From Candidatus Omnitrophota bacterium (lineage in GTDB: Bacteria; Omnitrophota; Gorgyraeia; JAFGHF01): 50,076 nucleotides of DNA. The notes below the pieces were generated by a model. That model saw only the letters and a program-made list of their open reading frames with translations. It was not told the DNA's origin and did not search any database. The DNA lies in the NCBI GenBank assembly GCA_016939375.1, contig JAFGHF010000076.1:1-50076 (forward strand), written 5' to 3'. Shown here piece after piece: positions 39,190 to 47,272 of this stretch (position 1 is its first letter; every line of letters begins with the position of its first letter). The translations under genes were made by a program, and so were the position numbers.

Positions 39190-40338
39190 TCAGGCCCCGC
39201 TTTCTAATTGTGAGTAAAATACTTCTTTAAAGAGGCCTTCTTTGTAGGCCTCCAAAAACGCATCCACTACCTTAGCGTCGAGTTTTATGCCCCTTATCCT
39301 TTTAAGCTCGGTGATACATTCGTGGTGGCTCAAGGCCTTTCGATAGGGCCTATCGGTAATCATAGCGTCAAAAGTATCAGCCACCCTGATTATCCTGGCC
39401 AAGATATTCGTCTCTTCCCCTTTTTTGCCATAGGGATAGCCGGTGCCGTCAAAATTCTCATGATGGTAAAGCACCGCTTCTATTACTACCCTGCCGAACC
39501 ATTTCTCTAGGGGTTTGATTATCTTGCTTGATTCAAAAGGATGGGTCTTCATCTTCTCCCATTCCTTATCGTCAAGGCGGTCTTGCTTTTGGATTATGCT
39601 GACAGGGAGATTGGTCTTGCCTACATCATGCAATTCAGCGGCGTAATATAAGCAGACTTCTCCGAAAGGGATCTTGGAGACTTCATCGGCTAATTTGCGG
39701 CCCATTATGGCCGAAAACTGGGCTACCCTGTGAGAATGGCCGCGGGTGTAGACGTCTTTGGCTTCCAGCTCGTCATTGATCTTGCGGATAGAACTGACAA
39801 AAAGTTCTACTTCCCTCTTAATGCCGTTGAAGCTATCTATTACCCTTGCCGACTGCCGGGCCAAGGCGCCTAAGGCCTCTATCTCTACCTGAGAATATTG
39901 GTGTTTGGACATCTTCTTATCAAACATAAAGATGACCACTAATTTATCCTTGAAGAACCCAGGTACGCAAATCTCGGCGCCAAGCGCAGACATCTTTTCC
40001 CTGACAGCGTTTAAAAAGGTCTTTCTTTTCTCGGTGAGGGCCACAGCGATATTGTCATTTATCTCCCTTGTCAAGACGGCCTTCTGCACATCCATCAAAT
40101 GCACTATCAAGGGATCTTGTACCCAAATAGATGTGTTTAAAGGATTTACCGGCTCCTCTTTCTGGTTGGGATTTAAGTCGATGTTCCTTCTGAGGACAAG
40201 CTTGGTCTCTGATTCATCAAGGGTAAACACCTTTACCGCGCTGGCGTCGAGGACAACGGCAACGTTCTCCTCTAAAAGGTTAAAGATCTCCCTGGGGGTC
40301 CTGAGCTTGGAAAGTTTCTTGGTATCTTTATCGTCCAT
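39190..40338 (-). CDS. HD-GYP domain phosphodiesterase with N-terminal GAF-like domain
   Basis: A c-di-GMP hydrolase candidate of about 382 residues. A GAF-like sensor occupies residues ~1-170. The HD-GYP core reads TRGHSHRVAQFSAIM, ELHDVGKTNLP (HD pair), HHENFDGTGYPYG (GYP motif) and ADTFDAMITDRPYRKA. The ATG at 40338 has AAGG 8 bases upstream; a GTG two codons earlier is possible. It has its own promoter and heads the operon with PilZ, cupin and TPR genes. Confidence 0.93.
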   Translation of the reverse strand: MDDKDTKKLSKLRTPREIFNLLEENVAVVLDASAVKVFTLDESETKLVLRRNIDLNPNQKEEPVNPLNTSIWVQDPLIVHLMDVQKAVLTREINDNIAVALTEKRKTFLNAVREKMSALGAEICVPGFFKDKLVVIFMFDKKMSKHQYSQVEIEALGALARQSARVIDSFNGIKREVELFVSSIRKINDELEAKDVYTRGHSHRVAQFSAIMGRKLADEVSKIPFGEVCLYYAAELHDVGKTNLPVSIIQKQDRLDDKEWEKMKTHPFESSKIIKPLEKWFGRVVIEAVLYHHENFDGTGYPYGKKGEETNILARIIRVADTFDAMITDRPYRKALSHHECITELKRIRGIKLDAKVVDAFLEAYKEGLFKEVFYSQLESGA

Positions 40339-40377
40339 AAACACGACCTTGCATTAAAACAGAAAAAGTAGAATATT

Positions 40378-40406
40378 ATTATACCCCCTTTTACATATTT
40401 GAGCAA
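40378..40406 (-). promoter_or_regulatory. Sigma-70 promoter of the HD-GYP operon
   Basis: TTGCTC (40401-40406), 17-bp spacer, TATAAT (40378-40383), 39 bp before the start codon. Confidence 0.7.
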
Positions 40407-40427
40407 GCCATATTTCCCCCTTACACC

Positions 40428-40526
40428 AGAAACGTTTTCCACTTTAATAGGGAAAGTGTCCCCAAAAAGGGACACTTTCCCGATTAGACTGGAAACAGTT
40501 TCCCGATGGGTTTGGAAAACGTTTCT
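40428..40526. repeat. Compound palindromic repeat after clpB
   Basis: Outer arms AGAAACGTTTTCCA / TGGAAAACGTTTCT-type, inner perfect 13-bp arms GGGAAAGTGTCCC / GGGACACTTTCCC with a CAAAAA loop (40450-40481). It begins one base inside the clpB stop codon, so it may also end the clpB transcript. Relative of 35071-35168. Confidence 0.82.
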
Positions 40527-42664
40527 TATTTGCTGAAGGTGAATTCCCGGGCCTTGAAGTCTACTTTGACCTTATCGCCTTCTCTGAATTCTCCGCTCAA
40601 AAGCTTCAAGGCGATTATATCCTGTAATTTCCTCTGAATGAGCCTTTTTAAGGGCCTGGCCCCGAACACAGGGTCAAAGCCTTCGCGGGCCAGCTCATCT
40701 TTAGCGGCCTTGCTTATTTCGATAGCGATCTTTTTCTCAGCCAACCTCTGTTTAAGCTCTGTCAGCTGTAACTCCACTATAGCGGCGATATCCTTTTCAT
40801 CAAGCCTGTTGAATATGATTATCTCATCTATCCTGTTGAGCAGCTCAGGGCGAAAGTGGTTGCGCAGCTCAGTATTTATAGACCTTTTGATGTCCTCTTT
40901 GCTCTGGGTCTGCTCCTGGAAGTACTGGCTGCCTATATTGGAGGTCATGATAATGACCGTATTCTTGAAGTTGACCACCCGGCCCTGGTTGTCCGTAAGC
41001 CGGCCGTCCTCCAAAAGCTGAAGCAAAACGTTAAACACATCGTGATGGGCCTTCTCTATCTCATCGAAAAGGACCACAGAATATGGCCTTCTCCTTATGG
41101 CCTCGGTCAGCTGGCCTCCCTCCTCATAACCTACATATCCGGGAGGAGCACCGATTAGGCGGCTGGCGGAGTGCTTCTCCATATATTCAGACATATCTAT
41201 CCTGACCACCGCTTCCTCATTATCAAACAAAAACCATGCTAAGCTTTTGGCCAGGTGGGTCTTTCCGCAACCGGTAGGCCCTAAAAACATAAATGAGCCG
41301 ATGGGCCGCTTGGGATCAGACATACCGCTTCTGGAACGCCTGACCGCGTTTGAGACCATGGCAATCGCCTCATCCTGGCCGATGACACGGCTCTTAAGCC
41401 GCTCTTCCATGGTCACCAATTTCTCCACTTCTCCCTCAATTAGCTTTGAGATGGGGATACCTGTCCAACGGGCTACTATCTCAGCTATATATTCCTCATC
41501 CACCTCTTCAGTGAGCATCTTTTGCGTCTTCTGCACCTGGGCCAATTGCCTGCTTTGCTCATCGAGTCGCTTTTTTAGTTCGACTAAGCTTCCGTATCTG
41601 ATCTCGGAAACCCGGCCTAAGTTTCCTTCTCTCTCCGCCTTGGCCTCCTCAAGCTTCAACTTGTCGATTTCTTCTTTTATCTTGCGGATCCTATCGATTA
41701 CATCCTTTTCTTTCTTCCAGTGTTCCTTCATCTGAGCGCTTTTTTTCTTAAGTTGCGCTAGATCTCCCTCCAGCTTAGTCAAGCGCTCACGCGAAGGCTT
41801 GTCTTTTTCTTTCTTCAGGGCCTGCCTTTCTATCTCCATCTGCATTATCTTTCTGTCTACCTCATCTATCTCTGTAGGCAGGCTGTCGATTTCGATACGC
41901 AATCTCGAGGCCGCCTCATCGATAAGGTCGATGGCCTTATCAGGCAAAAATCTGTCCGTGATATACCTATGGGATAAAGTAGCCGCCGCTATCAATGCCG
42001 TGTCCTTTATCCTTATGCCATGGTATACCTCATAGCGTTCTTTTAAACCGCGCAATATCGCGATAGTATCCTCTACATCCGGCTCCTTAATAAATACGGG
42101 CTGAAACCTGCGTTCCAGGGCCTTGTCCTTCTCGATGTGTTTTCTGTATTCGTCAAGTGTAGTCGCGCCTATACAACGCAACATCCCTCTTGCCAGGGCC
42201 GGTTTTAACATATTGGACGCATCTATAGCCCCCTCCGCGGCTCCCGCCGAGACTATCGTATGCAACTCATCTATAAACAGGATTACCTTTCCTTCTTTTT
42301 CTTCTATTTCTTTTAAGATTGCTTTCAGGCGTTCCTCGAACTCACCCCTGAATTTTGTGCCGGCGACCAAAGAACCCATATCCAAGGCCACGATGCGCTT
42401 TTGCTTTAAGCCATTGGGCACATCGCGCGAGGCTATCCTCTGGGCCAGGCCTTCGGCAATGGCGGTCTTTCCTGTTCCGGGGTCTCCTATCAAGACAGGG
42501 TTGTTCTTGGTCCTTCGTGAAAGAATCTGAATCAACCGCCTGATCTCATCATCGCGGCCGATAACGGGGTCTAATTTCCCCTGTTCGGCCAGAGAGGTCA
42601 AGTCACGGCAGAAAACCTCCAACGCCTTTTTTTGCTCTTGTGTGTTTTGGCCCTGTATCATCAT
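40526..42664 (-). CDS. clpB: ClpB-type AAA+ disaggregase lacking the N-terminal domain
   Basis: A 712-residue Hsp100 disaggregase. NBD1 Walker A GDPGTGKT (residues ~60-67), Walker [11 protein letters not shown], a coiled-coil middle domain (~residues 260-390), NBD2 Walker A GPTGCGKT and the GYVGYEEGG pore loop are all present. The normal N-terminal substrate domain (about 145 residues) is missing: the protein begins at the position of E. coli ClpB's internal start. ATG at 42664 has GGAG 7 bases upstream, within an 86-bp leader shared with hsp20. Confidence 0.95.
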   Translation of the reverse strand: MMIQGQNTQEQKKALEVFCRDLTSLAEQGKLDPVIGRDDEIRRLIQILSRRTKNNPVLIGDPGTGKTAIAEGLAQRIASRDVPNGLKQKRIVALDMGSLVAGTKFRGEFEERLKAILKEIEEKEGKVILFIDELHTIVSAGAAEGAIDASNMLKPALARGMLRCIGATTLDEYRKHIEKDKALERRFQPVFIKEPDVEDTIAILRGLKERYEVYHGIRIKDTALIAAATLSHRYITDRFLPDKAIDLIDEAASRLRIEIDSLPTEIDEVDRKIMQMEIERQALKKEKDKPSRERLTKLEGDLAQLKKKSAQMKEHWKKEKDVIDRIRKIKEEIDKLKLEEAKAEREGNLGRVSEIRYGSLVELKKRLDEQSRQLAQVQKTQKMLTEEVDEEYIAEIVARWTGIPISKLIEGEVEKLVTMEERLKSRVIGQDEAIAMVSNAVRRSRSGMSDPKRPIGSFMFLGPTGCGKTHLAKSLAWFLFDNEEAVVRIDMSEYMEKHSASRLIGAPPGYVGYEEGGQLTEAIRRRPYSVVLFDEIEKAHHDVFNVLLQLLEDGRLTDNQGRVVNFKNTVIIMTSNIGSQYFQEQTQSKEDIKRSINTELRNHFRPELLNRIDEIIIFNRLDEKDIAAIVELQLTELKQRLAEKKIAIEISKAAKDELAREGFDPVFGARPLKRLIQRKLQDIIALKLLSGEFREGDKVKVDFKAREFTFSK

Positions 42665-42671
42665 TTTATAT

Positions 42672-42757
42672 CTCCTTCAATGAGCACACAACTTATGGAG
42701 AGTAAGCGAACATAAGTTGTCGTGCGGATTAATCCCCAGCCGTAAGGCGAGGGATCT
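42672..42757 (-). promoter_or_regulatory. 86-bp heat-shock gene leader, copy 1 (clpB)
   Basis: Directly upstream of clpB, ending in the GAAGGAG ribosome site. It folds as two hairpins: ATCCC...GGGAT with a GCC-TTAC-GGC core, and a perfect ACAACTTATG / CATAAGTTGT stem extended by GCAC/GTGC. It is 83/86 identical to the copy in front of hsp20. Confidence 0.75.
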
Positions 42758-42769
42758 AAACTATATTTA

Positions 42770-42865
42770 GGATAGGCGGGAGAATCGCCGTCCCGCACTA
42801 TCCCGATTATGCGGATATGCCGCCTCCCGGCCAGCCAGCCAAAGGCAGCCGACCCCCACCTATCC
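42770..42865. repeat. 96-bp palindromic element in the clpB-hsp20 gap
   Basis: Terminal arms GGATAGGCGGG / CCCACCTATCC with an internal GC-rich structure (GGCGGCATATCCGC, CGGGACGGCG). It is transcribed between the probable clpB promoter and its leader. Origin unknown. Confidence 0.65.
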
Positions 42866-42882
42866 CAATTTTTTTATAAATC

Positions 42883-42911
42883 ATTTTAAGCATATAAGAG
42901 GTGCCCGGCAA
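42883..42911 (-). promoter_or_regulatory. Candidate promoter for clpB
   Basis: TTGCCG (42906-42911), 17-bp spacer, TAAAAT (42883-42888), just after the hsp20 stop. Moderate match only. Confidence 0.4.
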
Positions 42912-42918
42912 AAGGTAG

Positions 42919-43359
42919 TTACTTTACATCGATGTTGATCTTCTTTTTCTTCGACTCTTCTGACTTTGGCAACTCGACTTTTAACACGCCGTCCTTATAT
43001 GTTGCCTTGGCGTTTTCTGCTTTTACTTCACTGGGCAGCCTGATCGTCCTTTCAAACCTGCCATATGCTGATTCCAGTCGATAATAATCCTTCTCCTTTA
43101 CTTCGTTTTCCTGCTTCTTCTCACCGCTGATAGTGAGCAGGCCATCATCGACCGCGATATCCAGCTCCTCTGACTTTACTCCCGGAATCTCGGCCTTGAC
43201 CACCACGCTGTTGCCCTTCTCATATATATCTACCGCGGGCAAGGTCTCAAATCCGGTCAATCCCCATTTAATGGGGGCCTTGAAGAAATCATCAAATAAA
43301 TTGTCGATCCTTACAAGGCCATCTGAGTTGTTCCTTCTGACTACTGGAAAGTTGAACAT
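42919..43359 (-). CDS. Small heat-shock protein (Hsp20/alpha-crystallin)
   Basis: A 146-residue alpha-crystallin-domain chaperone. The domain runs PAVDIYEKGNSVVVKAEIPGVK through LTISGEKK to the ATYKDGVLKVELPKS end, with a C-terminal KKKINIDVK. It prevents aggregation and hands clients to ClpB. GAAGGAGG lies 10 bases before ATG 43359, within the shared leader. Confidence 0.95.
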   Translation of the reverse strand: MFNFPVVRRNNSDGLVRIDNLFDDFFKAPIKWGLTGFETLPAVDIYEKGNSVVVKAEIPGVKSEELDIAVDDGLLTISGEKKQENEVKEKDYYRLESAYGRFERTIRLPSEVKAENAKATYKDGVLKVELPKSEESKKKKINIDVK

Positions 43360-43369
43360 CTCAAAACAC

Positions 43370-43455
43370 CTCCTTCAATGAGCACACAACTTATGGAGTT
43401 TAAGCGAACATAAGTTGTCGTGCGGATTAATCCCCAGCCGTAAGGCAAGGGATCT
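43370..43455 (-). promoter_or_regulatory. 86-bp heat-shock gene leader, copy 2 (hsp20)
   Basis: Near-identical to 42672-42757 (three differences: two in the second hairpin loop, one in the first hairpin's internal loop, all outside the paired stems). It ends in the hsp20 ribosome site. Confidence 0.75.
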
Positions 43456-43501
43456 CTATTGTTTCCCCTTTCCAAGCACCTCTTTTGCTTAAATACTTAA
43501 A

Positions 43502-43530
43502 TATTTAAATACTTCAATATATTAGTGCAA
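43502..43530 (-). promoter_or_regulatory. Candidate promoter for hsp20
   Basis: TTGCAC (43525-43530), 17-bp spacer, TAAATA (43502-43507), in an A/T-rich repeat of ATTTAAGTATTTAAATATT type that could also be an operator for the adjacent ArsR protein. Confidence 0.45.
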
Positions 43531-43536
43531 AAAAAA

Positions 43537-43815
43537 TTAAAACTCTATTTCAAAGCTCTCGAAAAATTCCACCACTCCATCGTGTAATATTTTTTTGTTC
43601 ATAGTATAATAGACCATCTTCCCTTCCTTGTGCGTATCCACTAGTTCACAGTTTTTCAATATCTGCAAGTGGTGCGAAATCGTAGGCTGGCTCATCTTTT
43701 CAAATGCCTGGCAGATCTCAGATACGTTCATATCGTGCTCTTTAAGCAAGGCCAATATCTCCTGCCTGGTGGCATCGGAGAGTGCCTTGAACATATGCGT
43801 GCAATTTTTCTTCAT
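43537..43815 (-). CDS. ArsR-family winged-helix regulator
   Basis: A 92-residue ArsR/SmtB-type regulator: MFKALSDATRQEILALLKEHDMNVSEICQAFEKMSQPTISHHLQIL then the wing. Typical metal-box cysteines (ELCVCDL) are absent; ICQAFEKM takes that place, so the ligand is unclear. ATG at 43815 is favoured over a GTG three codons earlier. It precedes hsp20. Confidence 0.9.
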   Translation of the reverse strand: MKKNCTHMFKALSDATRQEILALLKEHDMNVSEICQAFEKMSQPTISHHLQILKNCELVDTHKEGKMVYYTMNKKILHDGVVEFFESFEIEF

Positions 43816-43824
43816 TTTTATCAC

Positions 43825-43860
43825 CGCCTACTTCAAATAGACGTATTTACATTCTTCAAT
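43825..43860 (-). promoter_or_regulatory. Candidate ArsR-type operator
   Basis: Between the promoter and the gene: TTGAAGAATG and TATTTGAAGTA half-sites around the inverted repeat AAATA-CGTC-TATTT. Similar TTGAAGTATTTAAA sequence lies upstream of hsp20. Confidence 0.4.
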
Positions 43861-43863
43861 ATA

Positions 43864-43891
43864 AGTATACCACATATAAATTTCTTGTCAA
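43864..43891 (-). promoter_or_regulatory. Sigma-70 promoter of the arsR-like gene
   Basis: TTGACA (43886-43891), 16-bp spacer, TATACT (43864-43869). Confidence 0.8.
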
Positions 43892-43930
43892 GCAAAATTT
43901 TTAAGGCAGGTAGGAAACTCCATAACTCAT

Positions 43931-44854
43931 TTATTCTGAAACAGTTGTGGCTTCTTCAGTTTTTTTGGCTAATTCCCCCTCCAAGACCTCTATAGCGGTA
44001 GGGCTGAGTAAAAACTTCTGTATGCGCTGGTCGATATCTCCACCTTTGTGTTCGGGGAAAATACATTCTTTGAGCTCTAACGCCAGTTGATCCTTTCTCC
44101 AGCCAAAGTCTATATCAGAAAGTTTCCGGGCCTCGTCAAATATGGCGAGTAGTCTATCCTTTAGCTCGTCTTCGTTGAATTCTTCCTGTTTGTTGGCATA
44201 AAGCCTGGCGGTCTCCAGCGCCCTCTCGACCATTGTATATTTTCTCTTTTCATATACAAGTTCGGACATCGCCCTAATCCGCTCCAGCTGCTGGGTCTTC
44301 TGCGCTCCTGCTTCTGCTGCAGCGGCCTGGCCAAAGCGGGCCGGTCCTTTAGGTGGCACAAGACAAGGCACGAATTCCTCTATAATATGCAGCTGGGTAC
44401 TGGTAAGATTGCCCTTCACCTCTTCAGTTATATTATCCATCTTTTCATCATATTCTACCCTTAGTTTACGCAATTCCATACCCGACTGATGCACCTGTTT
44501 TGCCACTTCTTCGGAGACCTCCCCGTCAGTCTCATATTCTTCCAATTCCTGCTTTAATTCCTGCAGAGTCTCGGTCTGGGCCTGAGTTTGCCTCTGGGCC
44601 TTTTCTCTTAATCTCTTTTTTAGGCTCTCCAGCTCCTTTGCCTTCGATATCAGATACAACATCTGCTCATCCGTAAGATAAAGTCCGCTTAAAAGGTTAA
44701 GCAGCTGGATTTCCTGCTTTAGTTTTGCCTGTTCATTCATTCCTCTCTGCTGCTGGGGCTGAGCGCTGGCGTATCCATAAATACCCAGAAGAAAACTAAA
44801 GAATAAAACCCCCGCCAATATTATTCTGCATGCACTGGACATTGTTCCTGCCAT
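43931..44854 (-). CDS. Secreted coiled-coil protein, function unknown
   Basis: A 307-residue protein with a signal peptide (residues ~8-32, cleavage after ASA). Long Glu/Lys/Gln-rich helices follow (KAKELESLKKRLREKAQRQ, LQELKQELEEYETD, GMELRKLRVEYDEKM), interrupted by a Pro/Gly/Ala segment (FVPCLVPPKGPARFGQAAAA). It resembles Spy-type or other periplasmic helical proteins but has no confident family. It overlaps the Spy-like gene by 34 bp and is the last gene of the ECF operon. Confidence 0.65.
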   Translation of the reverse strand: MAGTMSSACRIILAGVLFFSFLLGIYGYASAQPQQQRGMNEQAKLKQEIQLLNLLSGLYLTDEQMLYLISKAKELESLKKRLREKAQRQTQAQTETLQELKQELEEYETDGEVSEEVAKQVHQSGMELRKLRVEYDEKMDNITEEVKGNLTSTQLHIIEEFVPCLVPPKGPARFGQAAAAEAGAQKTQQLERIRAMSELVYEKRKYTMVERALETARLYANKQEEFNEDELKDRLLAIFDEARKLSDIDFGWRKDQLALELKECIFPEHKGGDIDQRIQKFLLSPTAIEVLEGELAKKTEEATTVSE

Positions 44855-45405
44855 GCCTTTCTTCTTTCTTCGGCCTTAGCCGCCCATTCCTGAAATTTTG
44901 CCTTTTGTTCCTCATCAAGCACTTCCGCTATTTGCGCATGGTTGTTCTCTTTGAGCTCTTGCAGGTATGCCCTGAACTCCTTTTGCTTCTGGGAAAGCTG
45001 TTCTTTGTTCTGATCCAATATGGTCTTTACCTGCTGGCTTTGCTCATCAGTAAGGTTAAGCTCCTGGGTAATAAGCCCAAACAGCCTATCGCTTTTGTCT
45101 TCTCCTCCCTGACGCCCCTGCATCATCTGCCTTCTCTTCTGGGCAAATTGCTGCATCCTCTGCATCCTATCTGCCCCTTCGAAGCCTTCTCCAGGTCCAA
45201 ACTGTCCAGGTCCAAACTGCCGGGTCCCAAAGCCTCCCATGCCTCTTTGAAAATTCGGATCTTGCATACGCTCAAGCATCTGCTTTCTCATAATCTGAGG
45301 AAGGTTCCTGGCAATATATCTTCTATCGGCCGCGACACCGACTACAACCCCCAATCCCGTACAAGCGACGCAAAGGATTATTATATATAATGTCGCCTTT
45401 TTCAT
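44821..45405 (-). CDS. Spy/CpxP-like periplasmic stress protein
   Basis: A 194-residue protein with an N-terminal TM/signal segment (KKATLYIIILCVACTGLGVVVGV). A Gly/Gln/Phe-rich part follows (RQFGPGQFGPGEGFEG), then the helical LTDEQSQQVKTILDQNKEQL and VLDEEQKAKFQEW motifs of the LTxxQ-type family. Such proteins act as periplasmic chaperones or metal sensors. ATG at 45405 has GGAGG 8 bases upstream. Confidence 0.85.
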   Translation of the reverse strand: MKKATLYIIILCVACTGLGVVVGVAADRRYIARNLPQIMRKQMLERMQDPNFQRGMGGFGTRQFGPGQFGPGEGFEGADRMQRMQQFAQKRRQMMQGRQGGEDKSDRLFGLITQELNLTDEQSQQVKTILDQNKEQLSQKQKEFRAYLQELKENNHAQIAEVLDEEQKAKFQEWAAKAEERRKAWQEQCPVHAE

Positions 45406-45417
45406 ATCGAGCACCTC

Positions 45418-45870
45418 CTAAAATATCACTTCAGTTAATAACTCGGAACTATCAACATATCCGCTCAGGATGCCGATATCCTCGTCGGACAAATCGGCAT
45501 ATAAGTATTCTTCTACCGGGTTTACGCCGTTTAGCCGCGCCACTACCATAAAAAACATAAAGGCGGCGATAATAGCCGGCACCGGTATCAATTTGCGCGC
45601 CAGATTGCCTGCCTCCGGAAGCCATCTTATCTTGATTATTTGCGCCTGCTCATTTTGAATATTAAGCTTCAAGGTCTCCAGAAAATCTTTAGTCAGTTTT
45701 ATTTTTTCTTTTTGGGCGATCAATCTTTTGACGGCGATTAAGGAGTGAAATTCCCGTTGGCAGTCTTCACAGGCCTTAAGATGCTCATGCAGCTTAAGCC
45801 TTAGACTTTCGTCTTTGAGCTCATTGTCTATGTATCTGGAAAGCAATCTCTTTGCCTTGTAACAATTCAT
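45418..45870 (-). CDS. Anti-sigma factor with zinc-finger (zf-HC2) domain
   Basis: A 150-residue membrane protein. The N-terminal zf-HC2 motif C3...HEHLKACEDCQ binds zinc and holds the ECF sigma. One TM helix (residues ~92-110, PVPAIIAAFMFFMVVARL) and a short periplasmic acidic tail (YLYADLSDEDIG) follow. It starts with an ATGA overlap with the sigma gene. Confidence 0.9.
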   Translation of the reverse strand: MNCYKAKRLLSRYIDNELKDESLRLKLHEHLKACEDCQREFHSLIAVKRLIAQKEKIKLTKDFLETLKLNIQNEQAQIIKIRWLPEAGNLARKLIPVPAIIAAFMFFMVVARLNGVNPVEEYLYADLSDEDIGILSGYVDSSELLTEVIF

Positions 45871-46415
45871 TTTTGGCCCCCTTCGCTATATATAGGGATA
45901 AGTTTCGACTTCAGCATCTCCCGGGCCCGAAAAAGCCGCGACTCGACTGTTCCGATACGGCAACCCAGGGTCTTGGCAATATCTTTGTAGGAGAGGCCCT
46001 CGATTTCCTTTAAGACCAACACGCTGCGGAACTTAAAAGGCAACTCCGCTATGGCCTTTTTGATGATCTCGCTTTTTTCCTTAGATTCTAATTGCTCACG
46101 CGAATTTTTGCCTATGGAATTTTCCCTTTTTATATTTTCCAGAGGCACAAACTGCTTTCTGCCTCTTAAATGACTGTAGGTGGTATTGACGCTTATGCGG
46201 TAAAGCCAGGTGGAAAACTGCGCCTTTCTATTAAAAGAGCTTAGATTGTTATATACCTTCATGAATATGTCCTGAGCGATATCTTCGGCTTCGCTGATAC
46301 GCCCGGCCAGAGAATATACGATGTTTACCACATGATTTTGGTATTTTTTGACCAACATCTCAAAACCTTCCTTATCTCCGGATAAAAACTTATCTATTAA
46401 TATATTGTCATCCAT
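45867..46415 (-). CDS. ECF-type RNA polymerase sigma factor (RpoE-like)
   Basis: A 182-residue sigma factor. Region 2 has EAEDIAQDIFMKVYNNLSSF and FSTWLYRISVN; region 4 has LPFKFRSVLVLKEIEGLSYKDIA and GTVESRLFRAREML. It is followed by its anti-sigma and two secreted stress proteins, and an ECF-type promoter lies upstream, so it is probably autoregulated in response to envelope stress. Confidence 0.94.
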   Translation of the reverse strand: MDDNILIDKFLSGDKEGFEMLVKKYQNHVVNIVYSLAGRISEAEDIAQDIFMKVYNNLSSFNRKAQFSTWLYRISVNTTYSHLRGRKQFVPLENIKRENSIGKNSREQLESKEKSEIIKKAIAELPFKFRSVLVLKEIEGLSYKDIAKTLGCRIGTVESRLFRAREMLKSKLIPIYSEGGQK

Positions 46416-46431
46416 TTGTCAGTTCCATATA

Positions 46432-46460
46432 TTAGACAGCCAAAAATGCCTATTTATTCC
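46432..46460 (-). promoter_or_regulatory. Candidate ECF-type autoregulatory promoter
   Basis: GGAATAA (46454-46460), 16-bp spacer, GTCTAA (46432-46437), 16 bases before the sigma gene's ATG. The form matches typical ECF promoters (GGAAC-type -35, GTCTA -10). Confidence 0.65.
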
Positions 46461-46498
46461 CCATTTTCTTATCTTTTTCGCCAAAAACAAGCCAAATC

Positions 46499-47272
46499 TT
46501 AAGGCTTTTTGGCGGTAGTAAACACGCGCGCGGTCATCATACCGTAGTCTTTTTTACGCTTATGCAGTTTTAACTCCCTGCGAATAGATAAGTTACGAAA
46601 GCCTATGTCTTTTAGGATGCGCTCTATTTTGCCCCTGTCATAAAGCCGTTCACAGTATAAGCCGTCTCTGATTAGGCCCCGGCTTCTGGAGATGACTATC
46701 TCCCGGGCCTTGATTAAATCACCCCTTAACTCTCTCCTGCGGTAGACTATTACATCATCATTGGCCTCATGCCAGGAAACAGGCTTTAAGTTGCGCCGCA
46801 GATACTCTGGGTCGGTGAGGTCCAGAAGCAGCTTGCCTCCTTTGTCCAAGAGCCTGTAGGCCTCTTTTAAGATACGCCGGTTATCCCTTTCATCCTCAAA
46901 ATAGCCAAAGGAGTTGGCCATTACCAGAACCGCGGAAAAACTATTTGGCCTCAACTTGCAGTCTCTGGCATCGCGGCGTAAGAACTTTATCTCTAAGCCC
47001 GCTTCGCTGGCGATCTTCTTTCCAAACTTGATCATGTGGTTTGAGAAATCCACTACAGTGGGAGGATGATACCCCCTTCTGGCCAATTCCAAAGAATGCC
47101 TTCCATATCCGCCGCAAAGGTCGAGTATCCGGTCGTCCTTCTTCAATCTCAATATCTTCTCCACCAAGTCCACTTCCGTACGGGTGAGCGAATGGTCGCA
47201 TACGCTGCGGGCATCGGTAAGCAAATAGGTATGGTCGAAAAAATGTTTCCACCAATCTTTATCGGTCTTCAT
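46499..47272 (-). CDS. Class I SAM-dependent methyltransferase
   Basis: A 257-residue methyltransferase with DDRILDLCGGYGRHSLELARRG (motif I), VVDFSNHMIKFGKK (motif II), NSFSAVLVMANSFGYF and LDKGGKLLLDLTDPEYL. I chose ATG 47272 (MKTDKDWWKHFFDHTY) because GGAG lies six bases upstream; the longer start overlaps the ATP-grasp gene more. Substrate unknown. Confidence 0.87.
   Translation of the reverse strand: MKTDKDWWKHFFDHTYLLTDARSVCDHSLTRTEVDLVEKILRLKKDDRILDLCGGYGRHSLELARRGYHPPTVVDFSNHMIKFGKKIASEAGLEIKFLRRDARDCKLRPNSFSAVLVMANSFGYFEDERDNRRILKEAYRLLDKGGKLLLDLTDPEYLRRNLKPVSWHEANDDVIVYRRRELRGDLIKAREIVISRSRGLIRDGLYCERLYDRGKIERILKDIGFRNLSIRRELKLHKRKKDYGMMTARVFTTAKKP

Noticed and set aside
42545..42560. 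TAACGGGG sequence resembling the end of the GIY-YIG element
   Set aside because: It lies inside clpB and encodes the conserved LDPVIGR motif; no partner terminus or target duplication is near.
42672..42757. CIRCE or sigma-32 element before clpB
   Set aside because: No TTAGCACTC-N9-GAGTGCTAA repeat and no CTTGAAA/CCCCAT-type promoter could be seen.
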